A stretch of DNA of 64,000 nucleotides from an uncultured Clostridia bacterium (GCA_944391955.1 CALXVG010000004.1:1-64000); one strand, 5' to 3'; positions 19,034-28,230 are shown, counted from the first letter of the stretch. The notes: generated from the letters alone by a model not told the origin. Numbers and translations: made by a program.

Positions 19034-20146
19034 TTATATATACTCCCTTCTTATTTTTCTATCTAGATATAATGGATTTATATTTATCTCAACAATATCA
19101 TTCATATTAATATCACTATCAGTTATATCTATGATAGCATGGTACATCCCTAATGTTCCTATTATATCATAGTTTTTGCCATTAATTCTAACTGTAAGTT
19201 TTTCTTTTTTGAATAAGCTCTTTATGCTTCTATATAAATTTCTTATTTTATCAATTTTTCTAAACATATCTTGTCTGGGACCAATATTAAAACCTTCTCC
19301 ATATCCAAACGGTATTATGGCTATTTGTGTTTTTCTTTTCGTTTTATATGCATTTGCATAACTTATATTAAACCCTTTTGGCACTGTCTTTATCTCAGCA
19401 ATATTTACTTGGAATTCTCCTAATTTTTTTAGCCCTATATCAACTTCAGCATTTACTCTACCTAAAAAAGCTGAACCTATCCTTGCCGCATTGAGATGCA
19501 TATTAGGATAATTTAAAAAAGCTGGTGAATTGCAAATATGTTTCATCTTTATTTTTATATTATTTGTTTCTAATACTTCAATAAGATTTATAAATCTGTT
19601 AAACTGTTCTTTGGTACACTTATTATTTTTATAATATGATATAGAAAAATGTGAATATATTCCTTCTATTTGAATATTTTTATTTAAATGTTCTATGGTT
19701 TCAACAATAGTTCTATAATCATCATAAATAAAGCCATATCTGCCAAAACCTGTATCTATCTTAATATGTGCTCTTATATTATGCCCTTCTTCTGCTATTT
19801 CATTAGCTAGTTGTGCCGATTTTGTAGAACCAATTGTTATAAGGATATCCTTTTCTACAAGTTCTTGCAATTCTTCTTTAGAGTTTATTGTTGATAGCAT
19901 TAGAATATCTACTTTTATATCATTTCTTCGTAGTTCTAATGCTTCTTCAACAGTTGCTACTGCAAGCATTTTGATTCCACTATTTATTAAAAATTTTGAA
20001 TATTTTATTAAATCTAGTCCATAACCATTTCCTTTAACAATCCCTATAATTGTATATTCTTCATTATTATCTAGTTTTGGTGCATAATTTTTTATTTTTT
20101 CTATGTTTTCTTTTAAGGTCTTTTGGTCTATCACTAATTTCTTCAA
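19034..20146 (-). CDS. alr: alanine racemase family enzyme
   Basis: PLP-dependent amino acid racemase, 370 residues, probably making D-alanine for peptidoglycan. The PLP lysine lies in GIVKGNGYGLD (usual VKANAYGHG). The HIKIDTGFGRYGF and IYSHFS segments and the C-terminal GTLGMYHAIIDIT are family-like. The SYANAYKTK segment carries the second-site Tyr region and differs from the commonest Alr forms, so a serine or other racemase specificity cannot be excluded. The TTG start follows AGAGGAAAATAATT, which also encodes the end of the upstream gene. Confidence 0.85.
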   Translation of the reverse strand: MKKLVIDQKTLKENIEKIKNYAPKLDNNEEYTIIGIVKGNGYGLDLIKYSKFLINSGIKMLAVATVEEALELRRNDIKVDILMLSTINSKEELQELVEKDILITIGSTKSAQLANEIAEEGHNIRAHIKIDTGFGRYGFIYDDYRTIVETIEHLNKNIQIEGIYSHFSISYYKNNKCTKEQFNRFINLIEVLETNNIKIKMKHICNSPAFLNYPNMHLNAARIGSAFLGRVNAEVDIGLKKLGEFQVNIAEIKTVPKGFNISYANAYKTKRKTQIAIIPFGYGEGFNIGPRQDMFRKIDKIRNLYRSIKSLFKKEKLTVRINGKNYDIIGTLGMYHAIIDITDSDINMNDIVEININPLYLDRKIRREYI

Positions 20147-20148
20147 AA

Positions 20149-21210
20149 TTATTTTCCTCTTCCTTTTAAATTTCTCTTTATTCTTGCTAACTTTTTATAC
20201 AACTTTTCAGAAATTTTATATAACTTATATATTATTGGTCTAGGATTTAAATATATTTCACCAAGGAATTCTGTAAATTCTGCATTAAATCCTTTTTTAA
20301 ATCTATATAGTCCATATTGTGGATGTGATTCATCTACAATTCCTACTACTCCTCTAAAATCATACATGTCTTTTTTATTCTCAATTGAATATTTTATCAT
20401 TTCCCATTGTAATAAGTAATTTGGCATTAAATTTCTATGTTCATTACTACTTGCGCCATATAAATACCATATTTTGTTTCCATATATAATATCTATTATT
20501 CCTGATATTGGTTTTCCTTCATAATATGCCATCATTAGTTTTAAATGATTGGGAGCTAGTTCATCATACATTTTTTCAAAATATGATAATGGTCTAGTTA
20601 AAAAGTTGTCTCTTTTTCCTGTTATTTCCATTATCTTTGTAAAGTCTTTTAAATCTTCCCTTGTTCCTTCTCTTATTTCTACACCTTTTTTTGTTGCTAA
20701 TCTGATATTATATCTAGTTTTAGAATGAAAAGCAGAAAAAATTTCATCTTCTGTTTTATCTTTTATATCTAATCTAAAAACATATCTTGGTTGAATTCCT
20801 TCATTAAAGTCCTTTGCATCGTCTTTAATTTTAAACCCTGATTTAGCGACAATTTCCCTAAAAGTTGAATCATCGCTTTTTACATCGGGTTCCCATTTTA
20901 TTGTAAATGCTTTATATTTTTTCCCAAGTTCTTTTAGACCATCCATTAAGTCTTTCAATACCTCTTCATCATGTATATCACATATTGGTCCTCTTGAAGC
21001 ATATAACAGATTACCCCAAATAGGAACTTTTCTTATTAAAACACTTAATGCACCAACTATATTTCCTTTTTTGTCTTTTGAAATTATAACTTCATTTTTC
21101 CAATTTCCTTTTACTTTAGCCCATTCTGGCGATTGTTGAAAATTACATCTATCGTGATTTTCTAAAAATTCTTTATATGCTTGTCTATCTTTTTCAGCTA
21201 ATATTTCCAT
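20149..21210 (-). CDS. FemAB/FemX-type peptidoglycan bridge aminoacyltransferase
   Basis: Adds amino acids from aminoacyl-tRNA to the lipid II stem peptide, building the cross-bridge. The 353-residue protein has the FemAB double GNAT-like layout with markers FQQSPEWAKVKGNW, FSAFHSKTRYNIRLATKKGV, WYLYGASSNEHRNLMPNYLLQW and YDFRGVVG. It lacks the long helical arm expected of staphylococcal FemA, closer to FemX/MurM-like short forms. The ATG at 21210 follows GGAAAGGAAG; a TTG at 21228 is less likely. It is directly followed by alr, so bridge synthesis and racemisation are probably co-expressed. Confidence 0.86.
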   Translation of the reverse strand: MEILAEKDRQAYKEFLENHDRCNFQQSPEWAKVKGNWKNEVIISKDKKGNIVGALSVLIRKVPIWGNLLYASRGPICDIHDEEVLKDLMDGLKELGKKYKAFTIKWEPDVKSDDSTFREIVAKSGFKIKDDAKDFNEGIQPRYVFRLDIKDKTEDEIFSAFHSKTRYNIRLATKKGVEIREGTREDLKDFTKIMEITGKRDNFLTRPLSYFEKMYDELAPNHLKLMMAYYEGKPISGIIDIIYGNKIWYLYGASSNEHRNLMPNYLLQWEMIKYSIENKKDMYDFRGVVGIVDESHPQYGLYRFKKGFNAEFTEFLGEIYLNPRPIIYKLYKISEKLYKKLARIKRNLKGRGK

Positions 21211-21276
21211 CTTTTTCTTCCTTTCCAAAGCACAAATAGTTTGAAAAAGAATGGTTACTTTTTCAAACTTTTGTTG

Positions 21277-21759
21277 TTATAATTCTAGTGTTATATTTTT
21301 TCCTGAAGGTTGATATTGTCTATATTTCACATTGCTCATTTCAAGCATTTTTTTTGAAACTTTAGTTGCTTCTGTATCCGCATATTTATCTGATTTATAT
21401 ATTACTTCTTTTATTCCTGATTGGATTATTGCTTTTGCACATTCATTACATGGAAATAAAGTAACATATATTCTGCTGTTTTTTAATGTTGTACCTGTAT
21501 AATTTAGTATGGCATTTAGTTCGCCATGGCATACATATGGATATTTAGTTTCTGCAAATTCTCCTTCTCTTTCCCATGAAATTTCATCATCTGAACATCC
21601 TCGTGGAAATCCATTGTATCCTATTGATAAAATTTTATTATCTTCACTTACTATACATGCTCCAACTTGAGAATTCGGATCTTTACTACGTTCACATGAA
21701 AGTAATGCTATTCCCATAAAATATTCTTCCCAGTCTATATAATTTTTTCTTTTTGGCAT
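21277..21759 (-). CDS. comEB: deoxycytidylate deaminase
   Basis: Zinc-dependent dCMP deaminase giving dUMP, the thymidylate precursor. The 160-residue protein has the zinc motif CHGELNAI and the PCNECAKAI motif that completes the metal site, plus the N-terminal SCERSKDPNSQVGACIV characteristic of this family. It complements thyX at 1.7 kb. It lies in a same-strand run with cysS 18 bp upstream. Confidence 0.92.
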   Translation of the reverse strand: MPKRKNYIDWEEYFMGIALLSCERSKDPNSQVGACIVSEDNKILSIGYNGFPRGCSDDEISWEREGEFAETKYPYVCHGELNAILNYTGTTLKNSRIYVTLFPCNECAKAIIQSGIKEVIYKSDKYADTEATKVSKKMLEMSNVKYRQYQPSGKNITLEL

Positions 21760-21777
21760 ATTATCTTCCTTTTCTGT

Positions 21778-23166
21778 TTATATTTTTTCTATTACTGTTC
21801 CTTCTTTTGTGTCTTTAACTGAATATCCTTTTTCTTGAATTTCATTTCTTATTTCATCAGCTAAATTCCATTCTTTATTTGCTTTTGCTGTTTTTCTTTT
21901 TTCTACAAGTTCTAATATTTCTGTTGGAATTTCTTCTGTCTTTTTTTGAATTGGTTCATCAATTTTTATTCCTAAAACCTTATCAAAATCTAATAATAAA
22001 TTTGCAAATTTTTGAGATTTATTAGGATTTTTTACTATATCCCATACAACACTCATTGCTACTGGCATATTCAAGTCATCATTAATTGCTTCCAAAAATT
22101 TATTTTTATATTCTTCTATTTCACTATCACTTACTTCTACTGTTCCACCATTATGTTTAGCATATCCTTCTTTTAGCTTTATTAAAGAATTTTGAGCATT
22201 TTCTAGTCCTTCCCATGTGAAGTTTAATTTGTTTCTATAATGAGATGTAAAACATAACATCTTATATGCTAGTGGGTCATATCCTCTATCTATTATATCT
22301 TGAACTAGATATGTGTTTCCTAAACTCTTAGACATTTTACCACCGTCTATTAATAAGAATTCGCAATGCATCCAAAATCTTGCTGGTATTTTACCAGTTG
22401 CTCCTTTACTTTGAGCAATTTCATTCTCATGGTGTGTTGGAACTAAATCAATTCCACCTGTATGAATATCAAATTGTTCTCCTAAGTATTTATTGCTCAT
22501 TGCAGAACATTCTATATGCCATCCTGGATAGCAAAGTCCCCAAGGACTTTCCCATTTCATTATATGATTTTCGGGAGCTTTAATCCAAAGTGCAAAATCA
22601 TATGGATTTTTCTTTTCTTCATCGACTTCAACTCTAGCTCCTGCTCTTTGTCTTCTTAAATCAATTCCTGATAATATTCCATAAGCATCTAGCTTAGAAA
22701 CATCAAAGTAGATTGCAGTTGATGTTTCATAAGCATATCCATTTTCCATTAATTTTTCAACAAACTTTAGCATATCATCTATATGCTCTGTTGCTTTACA
22801 TATAATTTCTGGCTTATCTATATTTAGTCTTTCAAAGTCTTTAAAAAATCTTTCTGTATAAAATGCTGCTATTTCCAATGGAGATTTTTTTTCTTCTCGT
22901 GCAGCTTTTAACATTTTATCTTCACCTTCATCTCCATCAGATACTAAATGTCCAACATCTGTAATGTTCATGGCATGTTGTAACTCGTAACCATTATATC
23001 TTAATGCTCTTCTTAATGTGTCCATAAATATATATGATTTCATATTTCCAATAGTTGCATCTTTATATACAGTTGGTCCACAGCTATATATTCTAACTGT
23101 TTTTTTGTCTATTGGTTCAAATATATCTTTTGTTTTCGTCAAAGTGTTATAGAATTTTATCTCCAA
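21778..23166 (-). CDS. cysS: cysteinyl-tRNA synthetase
   Basis: Class Ia synthetase charging tRNA-Cys, 462 residues. Visible are the N-terminal SCGPTVYKDATIGNMKS region, the zinc-site segments WHIECSAMS and HTGGIDLVPTHHENE, and the KMSKS loop (GGKMSKSLGN, near 275). The HIGH-type motif reads TIGN instead of the usual HIGN, an odd substitution of the first histidine. The start is a TTG eight bases after AAGGAG. Confidence 0.94.
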   Translation of the reverse strand: MEIKFYNTLTKTKDIFEPIDKKTVRIYSCGPTVYKDATIGNMKSYIFMDTLRRALRYNGYELQHAMNITDVGHLVSDGDEGEDKMLKAAREEKKSPLEIAAFYTERFFKDFERLNIDKPEIICKATEHIDDMLKFVEKLMENGYAYETSTAIYFDVSKLDAYGILSGIDLRRQRAGARVEVDEEKKNPYDFALWIKAPENHIMKWESPWGLCYPGWHIECSAMSNKYLGEQFDIHTGGIDLVPTHHENEIAQSKGATGKIPARFWMHCEFLLIDGGKMSKSLGNTYLVQDIIDRGYDPLAYKMLCFTSHYRNKLNFTWEGLENAQNSLIKLKEGYAKHNGGTVEVSDSEIEEYKNKFLEAINDDLNMPVAMSVVWDIVKNPNKSQKFANLLLDFDKVLGIKIDEPIQKKTEEIPTEILELVEKRKTAKANKEWNLADEIRNEIQEKGYSVKDTKEGTVIEKI

Positions 23167-23190
23167 AATCTTATCTCCTTTTCTTAATTA

Positions 23191-25902
23191 TTAATCCTCT
23201 TCATCTTCTGGTGGTGTTATTGGATTTTCTGGTATAATCTCTCCACTTTCTCCTTCCTGACCTCCAGTATCATTTCCTGTTGTATTATTGCCTGACGTAT
23301 TATTTCCTGTTGTATTATTGCCTGACGTATTATTTCCTGTTGTATTATTGCCCGTTGTATTGTTTCCGGATGTATTATTTCCTGTTGTATTGTTATCAGT
23401 TGTATTATTGTTTGTGGTATTATTGTCCTCTTCTTCTGGTTCATCTGTTGGTTCTTCTTCAGGTGTAGTTGGTTGTTGCGGTGTTTTATGTATATTACAT
23501 GTTTCTGTTATTGTTAACATATATGCTGCATCTGCTGCACTTCTCCAGTTTCCTGTTTCACCTGGATCTCTTGTTATAAATACTTTTGAAACTCTATGTG
23601 TACAATAATCTCCTGCCAATAATCCACTATCTGTACAAATATCTACTAAAACATGACAAGTACAACTTGTTGTAGGCTCTGTACCTTTTACAAAATATTC
23701 TGTATATACTTGACTACCCCTTGGATCATTTCTACATAAATCTGTTGCAAGTAATCCTGAAGATTTGCATACCTGTCTTGTAGTTACTCCATTTGGTTGT
23801 GTGTCAGAAAATCTAGCTGCTGGCAAGCCTTCATGTATTTGTTCCATTACAGCATCCCAAACTCTTCCTGCTGGATTTCCAGATGCCCAATATACTGTTT
23901 CTGGTGAATCAGTATCAGTATTATCAAATCCAAACCAACAAGTAGCTGTATAGTATGGTGTAAAACCACAGAACCATCTATCTGCATCATCTTGGCTTGT
24001 TCCTGTTTTAGCGGCTACACTTATTCCAGAAAGTGCTGTATATCCTCCTGCTCCTGATCTTACAACTTCAGTTAAAACTTCTTTTACAACATATGCTGCT
24101 GCTGAAGACATAACTGTTCTTGTTTCTTGTTGTGCTGTTAATACTGTATTTCCTTCTGAATCTACTACTTTTGTATAGAAAGTAGGTTCAATATATACAC
24201 CATCATTTGCTAATGCTGAATATGCTCCTGCCATTTCTAATGGACTAACACCATTTGTCATTCCACCTAATGTAAGTACCATTGTTGCATCTCTTTCATC
24301 GTCCAATGTTGTTATTCCTACACTTTTTAAGAAATCCATTGAAGTTTGTATTCCAATTCTGTTAATTCCTTTTAACATTGGTATATTTTGTGATGCTGCT
24401 ATTGCATATCTTACTGTTATTAATCCTTTATATGCATATCCATAATTTTTAAATCCTGCATATTGCCCAGAAGAATAACTAATATCGTCAAATACTGTTG
24501 CTGCTGTTATAATTCCTTTATCAATACCCGGTGCAACAACTGCTAGTGGTTTTATTGATGAGCCTGTTGATCTAGTCATTTGAGTTGCTCTGTTATATCC
24601 AAATACTGTTGTTTTTTCTCCTATTCCACCTATTGTTGCTAAAACATATCCTGTTTTGTGATCCATTAGAACCATAGCTGCTTGACACTTTTGATAATTT
24701 CCGTCTGCATCTAATTGATATTTTGAATAAATAACATATTTATCTTTTTTAACTTCTTCTTCCATTAAGTTTTGGATTGTTGTGTTTTGTGTTGTATATA
24801 TTGTTAATCCTCCACTTTTTACATAATAATCAATATACTCATCTGTCCAATCACTATGTACTTCTTTTAAATCCTTTTTAACTTGATTTATAGCTGCTTC
24901 TGTATGATATGAATATTGATTATTTATTATTGCACCTTGAGTAAATACTATTCCAGTTGTTTCTAACTCTTGAATTGCTGCATCATATTCTTCTTTTGAT
25001 ATACCAGCCTTATGGTCTGGTCCTAATTCATACATTTTGTCTAATACTATTCTTACTCTTCTGGTAATTTTATCTTTGTCTCCTTGTTCTTCTGAGAATG
25101 GTTCATAGTAGTTTGGTCCATCATTTATTCCTGCTAAAAATGCTGCTTCAATTAAAGTTAAATCTTTAGCATTTTTGCTAAAATAATAATTTGATGCAAC
25201 TTCAACACCATAAGCCTTATCCCCTAAAAACACCATATTTAAGTATAATTCTAGTATTCTATCTTTTGATTGCAATTCTTTTTCTAAGTAATACGCTCTT
25301 GCAATTTCTTTAATTTTTCTTTCGGCAGTTCTTTCATCTTCTTCGGTTAAATTTTTTACTAATTGTTGTGTTATTGTACTTCCTCCATAATCTGCTGTAC
25401 CTATTCCAACTTTGCTTAAAAGATATTTTACCGTAGCAGATGAAGTTCTTTTTATATCTACACCTTCATGCTCATAAAATCTTTCATCTTCTATTGCAAC
25501 AAAAGCTTTTCTGATATATTGAGACATATCTTCAAGTTTAATAACCTTTCTATTCTCATCTCCACTTAGTTCTGTAATTAAGTTACCATCTATATCCATT
25601 ATTTTAGAATTTTCATATCTTATTACTATGTCTTCCATACTAAGCTTTGCTGATTTAAAAATTCCATACACTTTTCCAACAATAATTCCTGCCACAATAA
25701 TTATTATCAATAACAATACTAATAATGTTATTTTAATAATTTTTTTAGCTTTACTGCGTTTTTTTATTTTATATTTTTTTGTTTTAGCTAAGTCATTATT
25801 TTCTATAACATTTTTTTCTTTTACTTTTTTATCATTTACATTTTTATTTTTTACTTTTTTAGCTGTTTTAGATTTATTGTTTTTTGGTTTATTTGTATCC
25901 AT
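23191..25902 (-). CDS. class A penicillin-binding protein (PBP1A type)
   Basis: Bifunctional peptidoglycan synthase of 903 residues. A Lys-rich cytoplasmic tail and one membrane helix (about 55-78) precede a GT51 glycosyltransferase domain (AFVAIEDERFYEHEGVD, GGSTITQQLVKNL). The transpeptidase domain has SxxK in STGSSIKPLAV near 447 and KTGTSQDDADRW near 632. A PASTA-less C-terminal extension contains paired Cys residues and a long Asn/Thr/Gly repeat. The DNA start has AGGAGG in place. It works outside the membrane in wall elongation. Confidence 0.95.
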   Translation of the reverse strand: MDTNKPKNNKSKTAKKVKNKNVNDKKVKEKNVIENNDLAKTKKYKIKKRSKAKKIIKITLLVLLLIIIIVAGIIVGKVYGIFKSAKLSMEDIVIRYENSKIMDIDGNLITELSGDENRKVIKLEDMSQYIRKAFVAIEDERFYEHEGVDIKRTSSATVKYLLSKVGIGTADYGGSTITQQLVKNLTEEDERTAERKIKEIARAYYLEKELQSKDRILELYLNMVFLGDKAYGVEVASNYYFSKNAKDLTLIEAAFLAGINDGPNYYEPFSEEQGDKDKITRRVRIVLDKMYELGPDHKAGISKEEYDAAIQELETTGIVFTQGAIINNQYSYHTEAAINQVKKDLKEVHSDWTDEYIDYYVKSGGLTIYTTQNTTIQNLMEEEVKKDKYVIYSKYQLDADGNYQKCQAAMVLMDHKTGYVLATIGGIGEKTTVFGYNRATQMTRSTGSSIKPLAVVAPGIDKGIITAATVFDDISYSSGQYAGFKNYGYAYKGLITVRYAIAASQNIPMLKGINRIGIQTSMDFLKSVGITTLDDERDATMVLTLGGMTNGVSPLEMAGAYSALANDGVYIEPTFYTKVVDSEGNTVLTAQQETRTVMSSAAAYVVKEVLTEVVRSGAGGYTALSGISVAAKTGTSQDDADRWFCGFTPYYTATCWFGFDNTDTDSPETVYWASGNPAGRVWDAVMEQIHEGLPAARFSDTQPNGVTTRQVCKSSGLLATDLCRNDPRGSQVYTEYFVKGTEPTTSCTCHVLVDICTDSGLLAGDYCTHRVSKVFITRDPGETGNWRSAADAAYMLTITETCNIHKTPQQPTTPEEEPTDEPEEEDNNTTNNNTTDNNTTGNNTSGNNTTGNNTTGNNTSGNNTTGNNTSGNNTTGNDTGGQEGESGEIIPENPITPPEDEED
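23264..23430 (-). repeat. 15-nt tandem repeat coding the NNTTG/NNTSG tail of the PBP
   Basis: About ten imperfect 15-nt units encode alternating GNNTT and GNNTS pentapeptides near the C-terminus. Higher-order 30-nt periodicity is visible. Such arrays change length by slippage. The encoded Asn/Thr stretch is low complexity and probably a flexible, surface-exposed spacer. Confidence 0.85.
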
Positions 25903-25981
25903 ATACTACCTCCTATACAATAATATACATCTAAGATATTATATTACATTTAATTATAAAATTCAAGAAATTATGACTTAT

Positions 25982-26844
25982 TTAAAAATCTTCCAAAATA
26001 TCTCTGATATCTGTAGTTATTTTAGCCCCTTGCTTTATCAATTCATTTGTACCTTTAGATGTTATACTAAAAATATTTCCGCGGTATTGCATAAACATTT
26101 TTTCCTTGTTCTAATGCAAAATCTACAGTTATAAAAGTTCCACTTTTAGTGCTAGCTTCTATTACTAAAATCCCATTAGATAGTCCGCTTATAATTCTAT
26201 TTCTAGCTGGAAAATTCTCTTTTTCTGGTTTTGTACCAACAATATATTCTGATACAATAGCACCATTTTTTTCTATAATTTTATTTAGTACATTTCTATT
26301 TTCATTTGGATATACTATATCCAAACCAGAACCGTAATACTGTAATTGTACTGTTTTCTATTTTTAGTGTTCCAATATGTGCATTTATGTCAATTCCTCT
26401 AGCTAATCCACTTATTACAATAATATTATTTTTTGCTAATTCATATGCAAATTTTCTTGATGCAAATTCTCCATAGCTACTACAATTTCTACTTCCTACT
26501 ATTGCAATTGACCTTTTATTTAAAATATTTATATTTCCCTTAACATATAGCACAACTGGTGGGTCATATATATTTTTTAATTTTTCTGGATATTTTTCAT
26601 CTTTTATTGATATTAAAGATATTTTATTTTTCTCCATATATTCAATATATTTTGCTAAGTTTTCTCTATATGTTTTATCTAAAATAATATTGATTTGGTT
26701 TTCTGTTAAAAATTTATTTTTTGCTAGTTCTTTTTTAGATAGTTTCCATATTTTTTCTGGTTCTTTATATGTTTCTAATAATCTTTTTTGATTTATTGCA
26801 CCAATTTTATAAATTCGTGAGAGCCACACCCAGTATTTATTCAT
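25982..26844 (-). CDS. dprA: DNA processing protein DprA, read through two CGG +1 shifts
   Basis: DprA loads RecA on incoming single-stranded DNA during transformation. The Rossmann-fold core is complete only if one base is skipped at two CGG codons (26334-26332 and 26081-26079). Segment 1 ends at TITVL; skipping C gives GSGLDIVYPNENRN. Segment 2 ends at VYAIP; skipping C gives GNIFSITSKGTNELIKQGA. Both joins restore highly conserved DprA motifs at a glycine. The total is about 286 residues, with SGLARGIDINAH and FPARNRIISGLS motifs intact and no C-terminal winged helix. No other damage is visible, so I treat it as functional rather than a pseudogene. Confidence 0.8.
26079..26081 (-). other. 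CGG +1 frameshift site 2 (dprA)
   Basis: Context: ATA CCG CGG AAA TAT TTT TAG. The zero frame stops three codons after CGG. Skipping the C gives CCG, then GGA AAT ATT (Pro-Gly-Asn-Ile), the conserved DprA IPGNI segment, followed by 32 residues to a stop at 25982-25984. Confidence 0.85.
26332..26334 (-). other. CGG +1 frameshift site 1 (dprA)
   Basis: Context on the coding strand: GTA TTA CGG TTC TGG. In the zero frame translation ends ten codons later. Skipping the C gives TTA, then GGT TCT GGT (Leu-Gly-Ser-Gly), matching the DprA motif VLGSGLD. The preceding codon cannot re-pair after slipping, so ordinary P-site slippage is unlikely. Confidence 0.85.
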
Positions 26845-26889
26845 AGTTATTTCAACCCTTTCTTTTTTTGTAGCCCTCATAATATATAA

Positions 26890-27735
26890 TTAATTTTGTT
26901 GTTTTGTTGCTTTTACAACATTGTTCATAAGCATAGCAACTGTCATTGGTCCAACTCCTCCTGGAACTGGTGTTATACTACTTGCTATGTCTTTCACAGT
27001 TTCAAAATCTACATCTCCACATACTTTTCCTTCAGAGTTTCTATTTATTCCTACATCTATTACTACTGCACCTTCTTTAACCATATCTTTTGTTACAAAT
27101 TTAGGTCTTCCAATTGCAGAAACTAAAATATCAGCTTTTTTTGTGATTTCTTTTAGATTTTTTGTTTTGGAATGACATATAGTAACAGTTGCATTTTTGT
27201 TTAATAAGCATTGCAGCATTGGTTTTCCTACTATATTGCTTCTTCCAATTACAACTGCATTTTTTCCTTCTATTGGAATATTGTATTCTTCTAAAATTTT
27301 TATTATTCCAAATGGAGTACATGATATGAAGGTATTTTGAGCCAATACGAGTTTTCCAACATTTACAGGATTAAATCCATCAACATCTTTTTCTGGTGAG
27401 ATTCTTCTAAATGCTTCATTAATATCTAAATTGCTAGGAATTGGGCTTTGTAGCAATATACCATTTATTTTTTTATCATTATTTAATTCATCTATTAAGC
27501 CTAATAATTCTTTCATTGTTGTTTTTTCAGATAATAAATGTTCTTCAAATTCTATTCCTACTTCATCACAAGCTTTGCTTTTGTTTCTTACATATATTTT
27601 TGAAGCATTATCATCTCCAACCATAATAACAGCAAGCCTTGGCACTATCCCACTTTTTCTTAATTCTAAAACTTCAGTTTTTAATCCTTCTCTTACTTTT
27701 CTTGCAGTTTCTTTTCCATCTAAAATTATTGCCAT
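26890..27735 (-). CDS. folD: bifunctional methylenetetrahydrofolate dehydrogenase/cyclohydrolase
   Basis: FolD interconverts methylene- and formyl-tetrahydrofolate for one-carbon metabolism, feeding purine and thymidylate synthesis. The 281-residue protein has the substrate-site segment YVRNKSKACDEVGI, the QSPIPSNL loop, the Rossmann VIGRSNIVGKPM motif and the C-terminal TPVPGGVGPMTVAML signature. The ATG follows GGAGG. It is the last minus-strand gene before a divergent promoter. Confidence 0.96.
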   Translation of the reverse strand: MAIILDGKETARKVREGLKTEVLELRKSGIVPRLAVIMVGDDNASKIYVRNKSKACDEVGIEFEEHLLSEKTTMKELLGLIDELNNDKKINGILLQSPIPSNLDINEAFRRISPEKDVDGFNPVNVGKLVLAQNTFISCTPFGIIKILEEYNIPIEGKNAVVIGRSNIVGKPMLQCLLNKNATVTICHSKTKNLKEITKKADILVSAIGRPKFVTKDMVKEGAVVIDVGINRNSEGKVCGDVDFETVKDIASSITPVPGGVGPMTVAMLMNNVVKATKQQN

Positions 27736-27807
27736 ATTTTTCCTCCATACATTTTTGCCTTTATTATATCATTATATTTCAAAAAGTCTATAATTTAGCT
27801 TAAAATT

Positions 27808-27836
27808 TTGCGAATTTTGTATGAAAGTGCTATAAT
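27808..27836 (+). promoter_or_regulatory. sigma-A type promoter of the GC-rich gene
   Basis: TTGCGA (27808-27813), a 17-nt spacer and a perfect TATAAT (27831-27836) lie about 50 bp before the ATG at 27889. It is one of the clearest vegetative promoters in the window. Confidence 0.85.
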
Positions 27837-27888
27837 ATATATGAAAGGCACTTTGTGTCTTCATATTAAATATAGAAAGGTTGATTCT

Positions 27889-28221
27889 ATGTCGAACAAC
27901 AAAATCGTATGGCTGCTCGAAGAAGCAGCGGCACAAGCCCAGTTCCAGATTCGTCTGCAGATCCCCCGTGATGTAATTCGGAAGATTGATGCGGAAACTG
28001 GTATCCGCGTTTCCGTTATTGACGAGAAGGATAGTCAGGAGGCTTTGTGCAATCTCGATTGGGCTCAGCCATTTCCTAATGGCTTAGAGCCGTTACAGTC
28101 TTTCTATGTGAATGGGCTGAACGATGAGTTCCCAGAGGTAGAAAATCTGGCACAGAAATTGTTCATCATAGCCCTTAGGCAACGCATTCGCACGAGCTAC
28201 AACTGTATGTGCCTTGCGTAA
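27889..28221 (+). CDS. hypothetical protein of foreign composition
   Basis: A 110-residue soluble protein I do not recognise (starts MSNNKIVWLLEEAAAQ, ends with Cys-rich NCMCLA). Base composition is strikingly different: about half G+C by eye, with CTG, CAG, ATC and CGT codons, against very AT-rich neighbours. It has its own promoter, an AGAAAGG ribosome binding site 8 nt before the ATG, and a strong GC-rich terminator, so it looks like a self-contained acquired cassette between folD and fbp. It uses CGG in frame as codon 31 (27979-27981) and stays open for 79 more codons, unlike native genes. The longer frame from 27808 is not supported. Confidence 0.72.
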   Translation: MSNNKIVWLLEEAAAQAQFQIRLQIPRDVIRKIDAETGIRVSVIDEKDSQEALCNLDWAQPFPNGLEPLQSFYVNGLNDEFPEVENLAQKLFIIALRQRIRTSYNCMCLA

Positions 28222-28230
28222 AGCTTTCAA

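Noticed and set aside
25982-26844. dprA as an ordinary pseudogene with two random indels
   Set aside because: Both lesions are the same base before GG, both create CGG, both restore a conserved glycine, and identical lesions occur in rodA and the metallopeptidase gene; no other damage is present.
27808-28221. Longer 137-codon start for the GC-rich gene
   Set aside because: The extra upstream codons overlap the promoter and have host-like AT composition; the ATG at 27889 has a good ribosome binding site.
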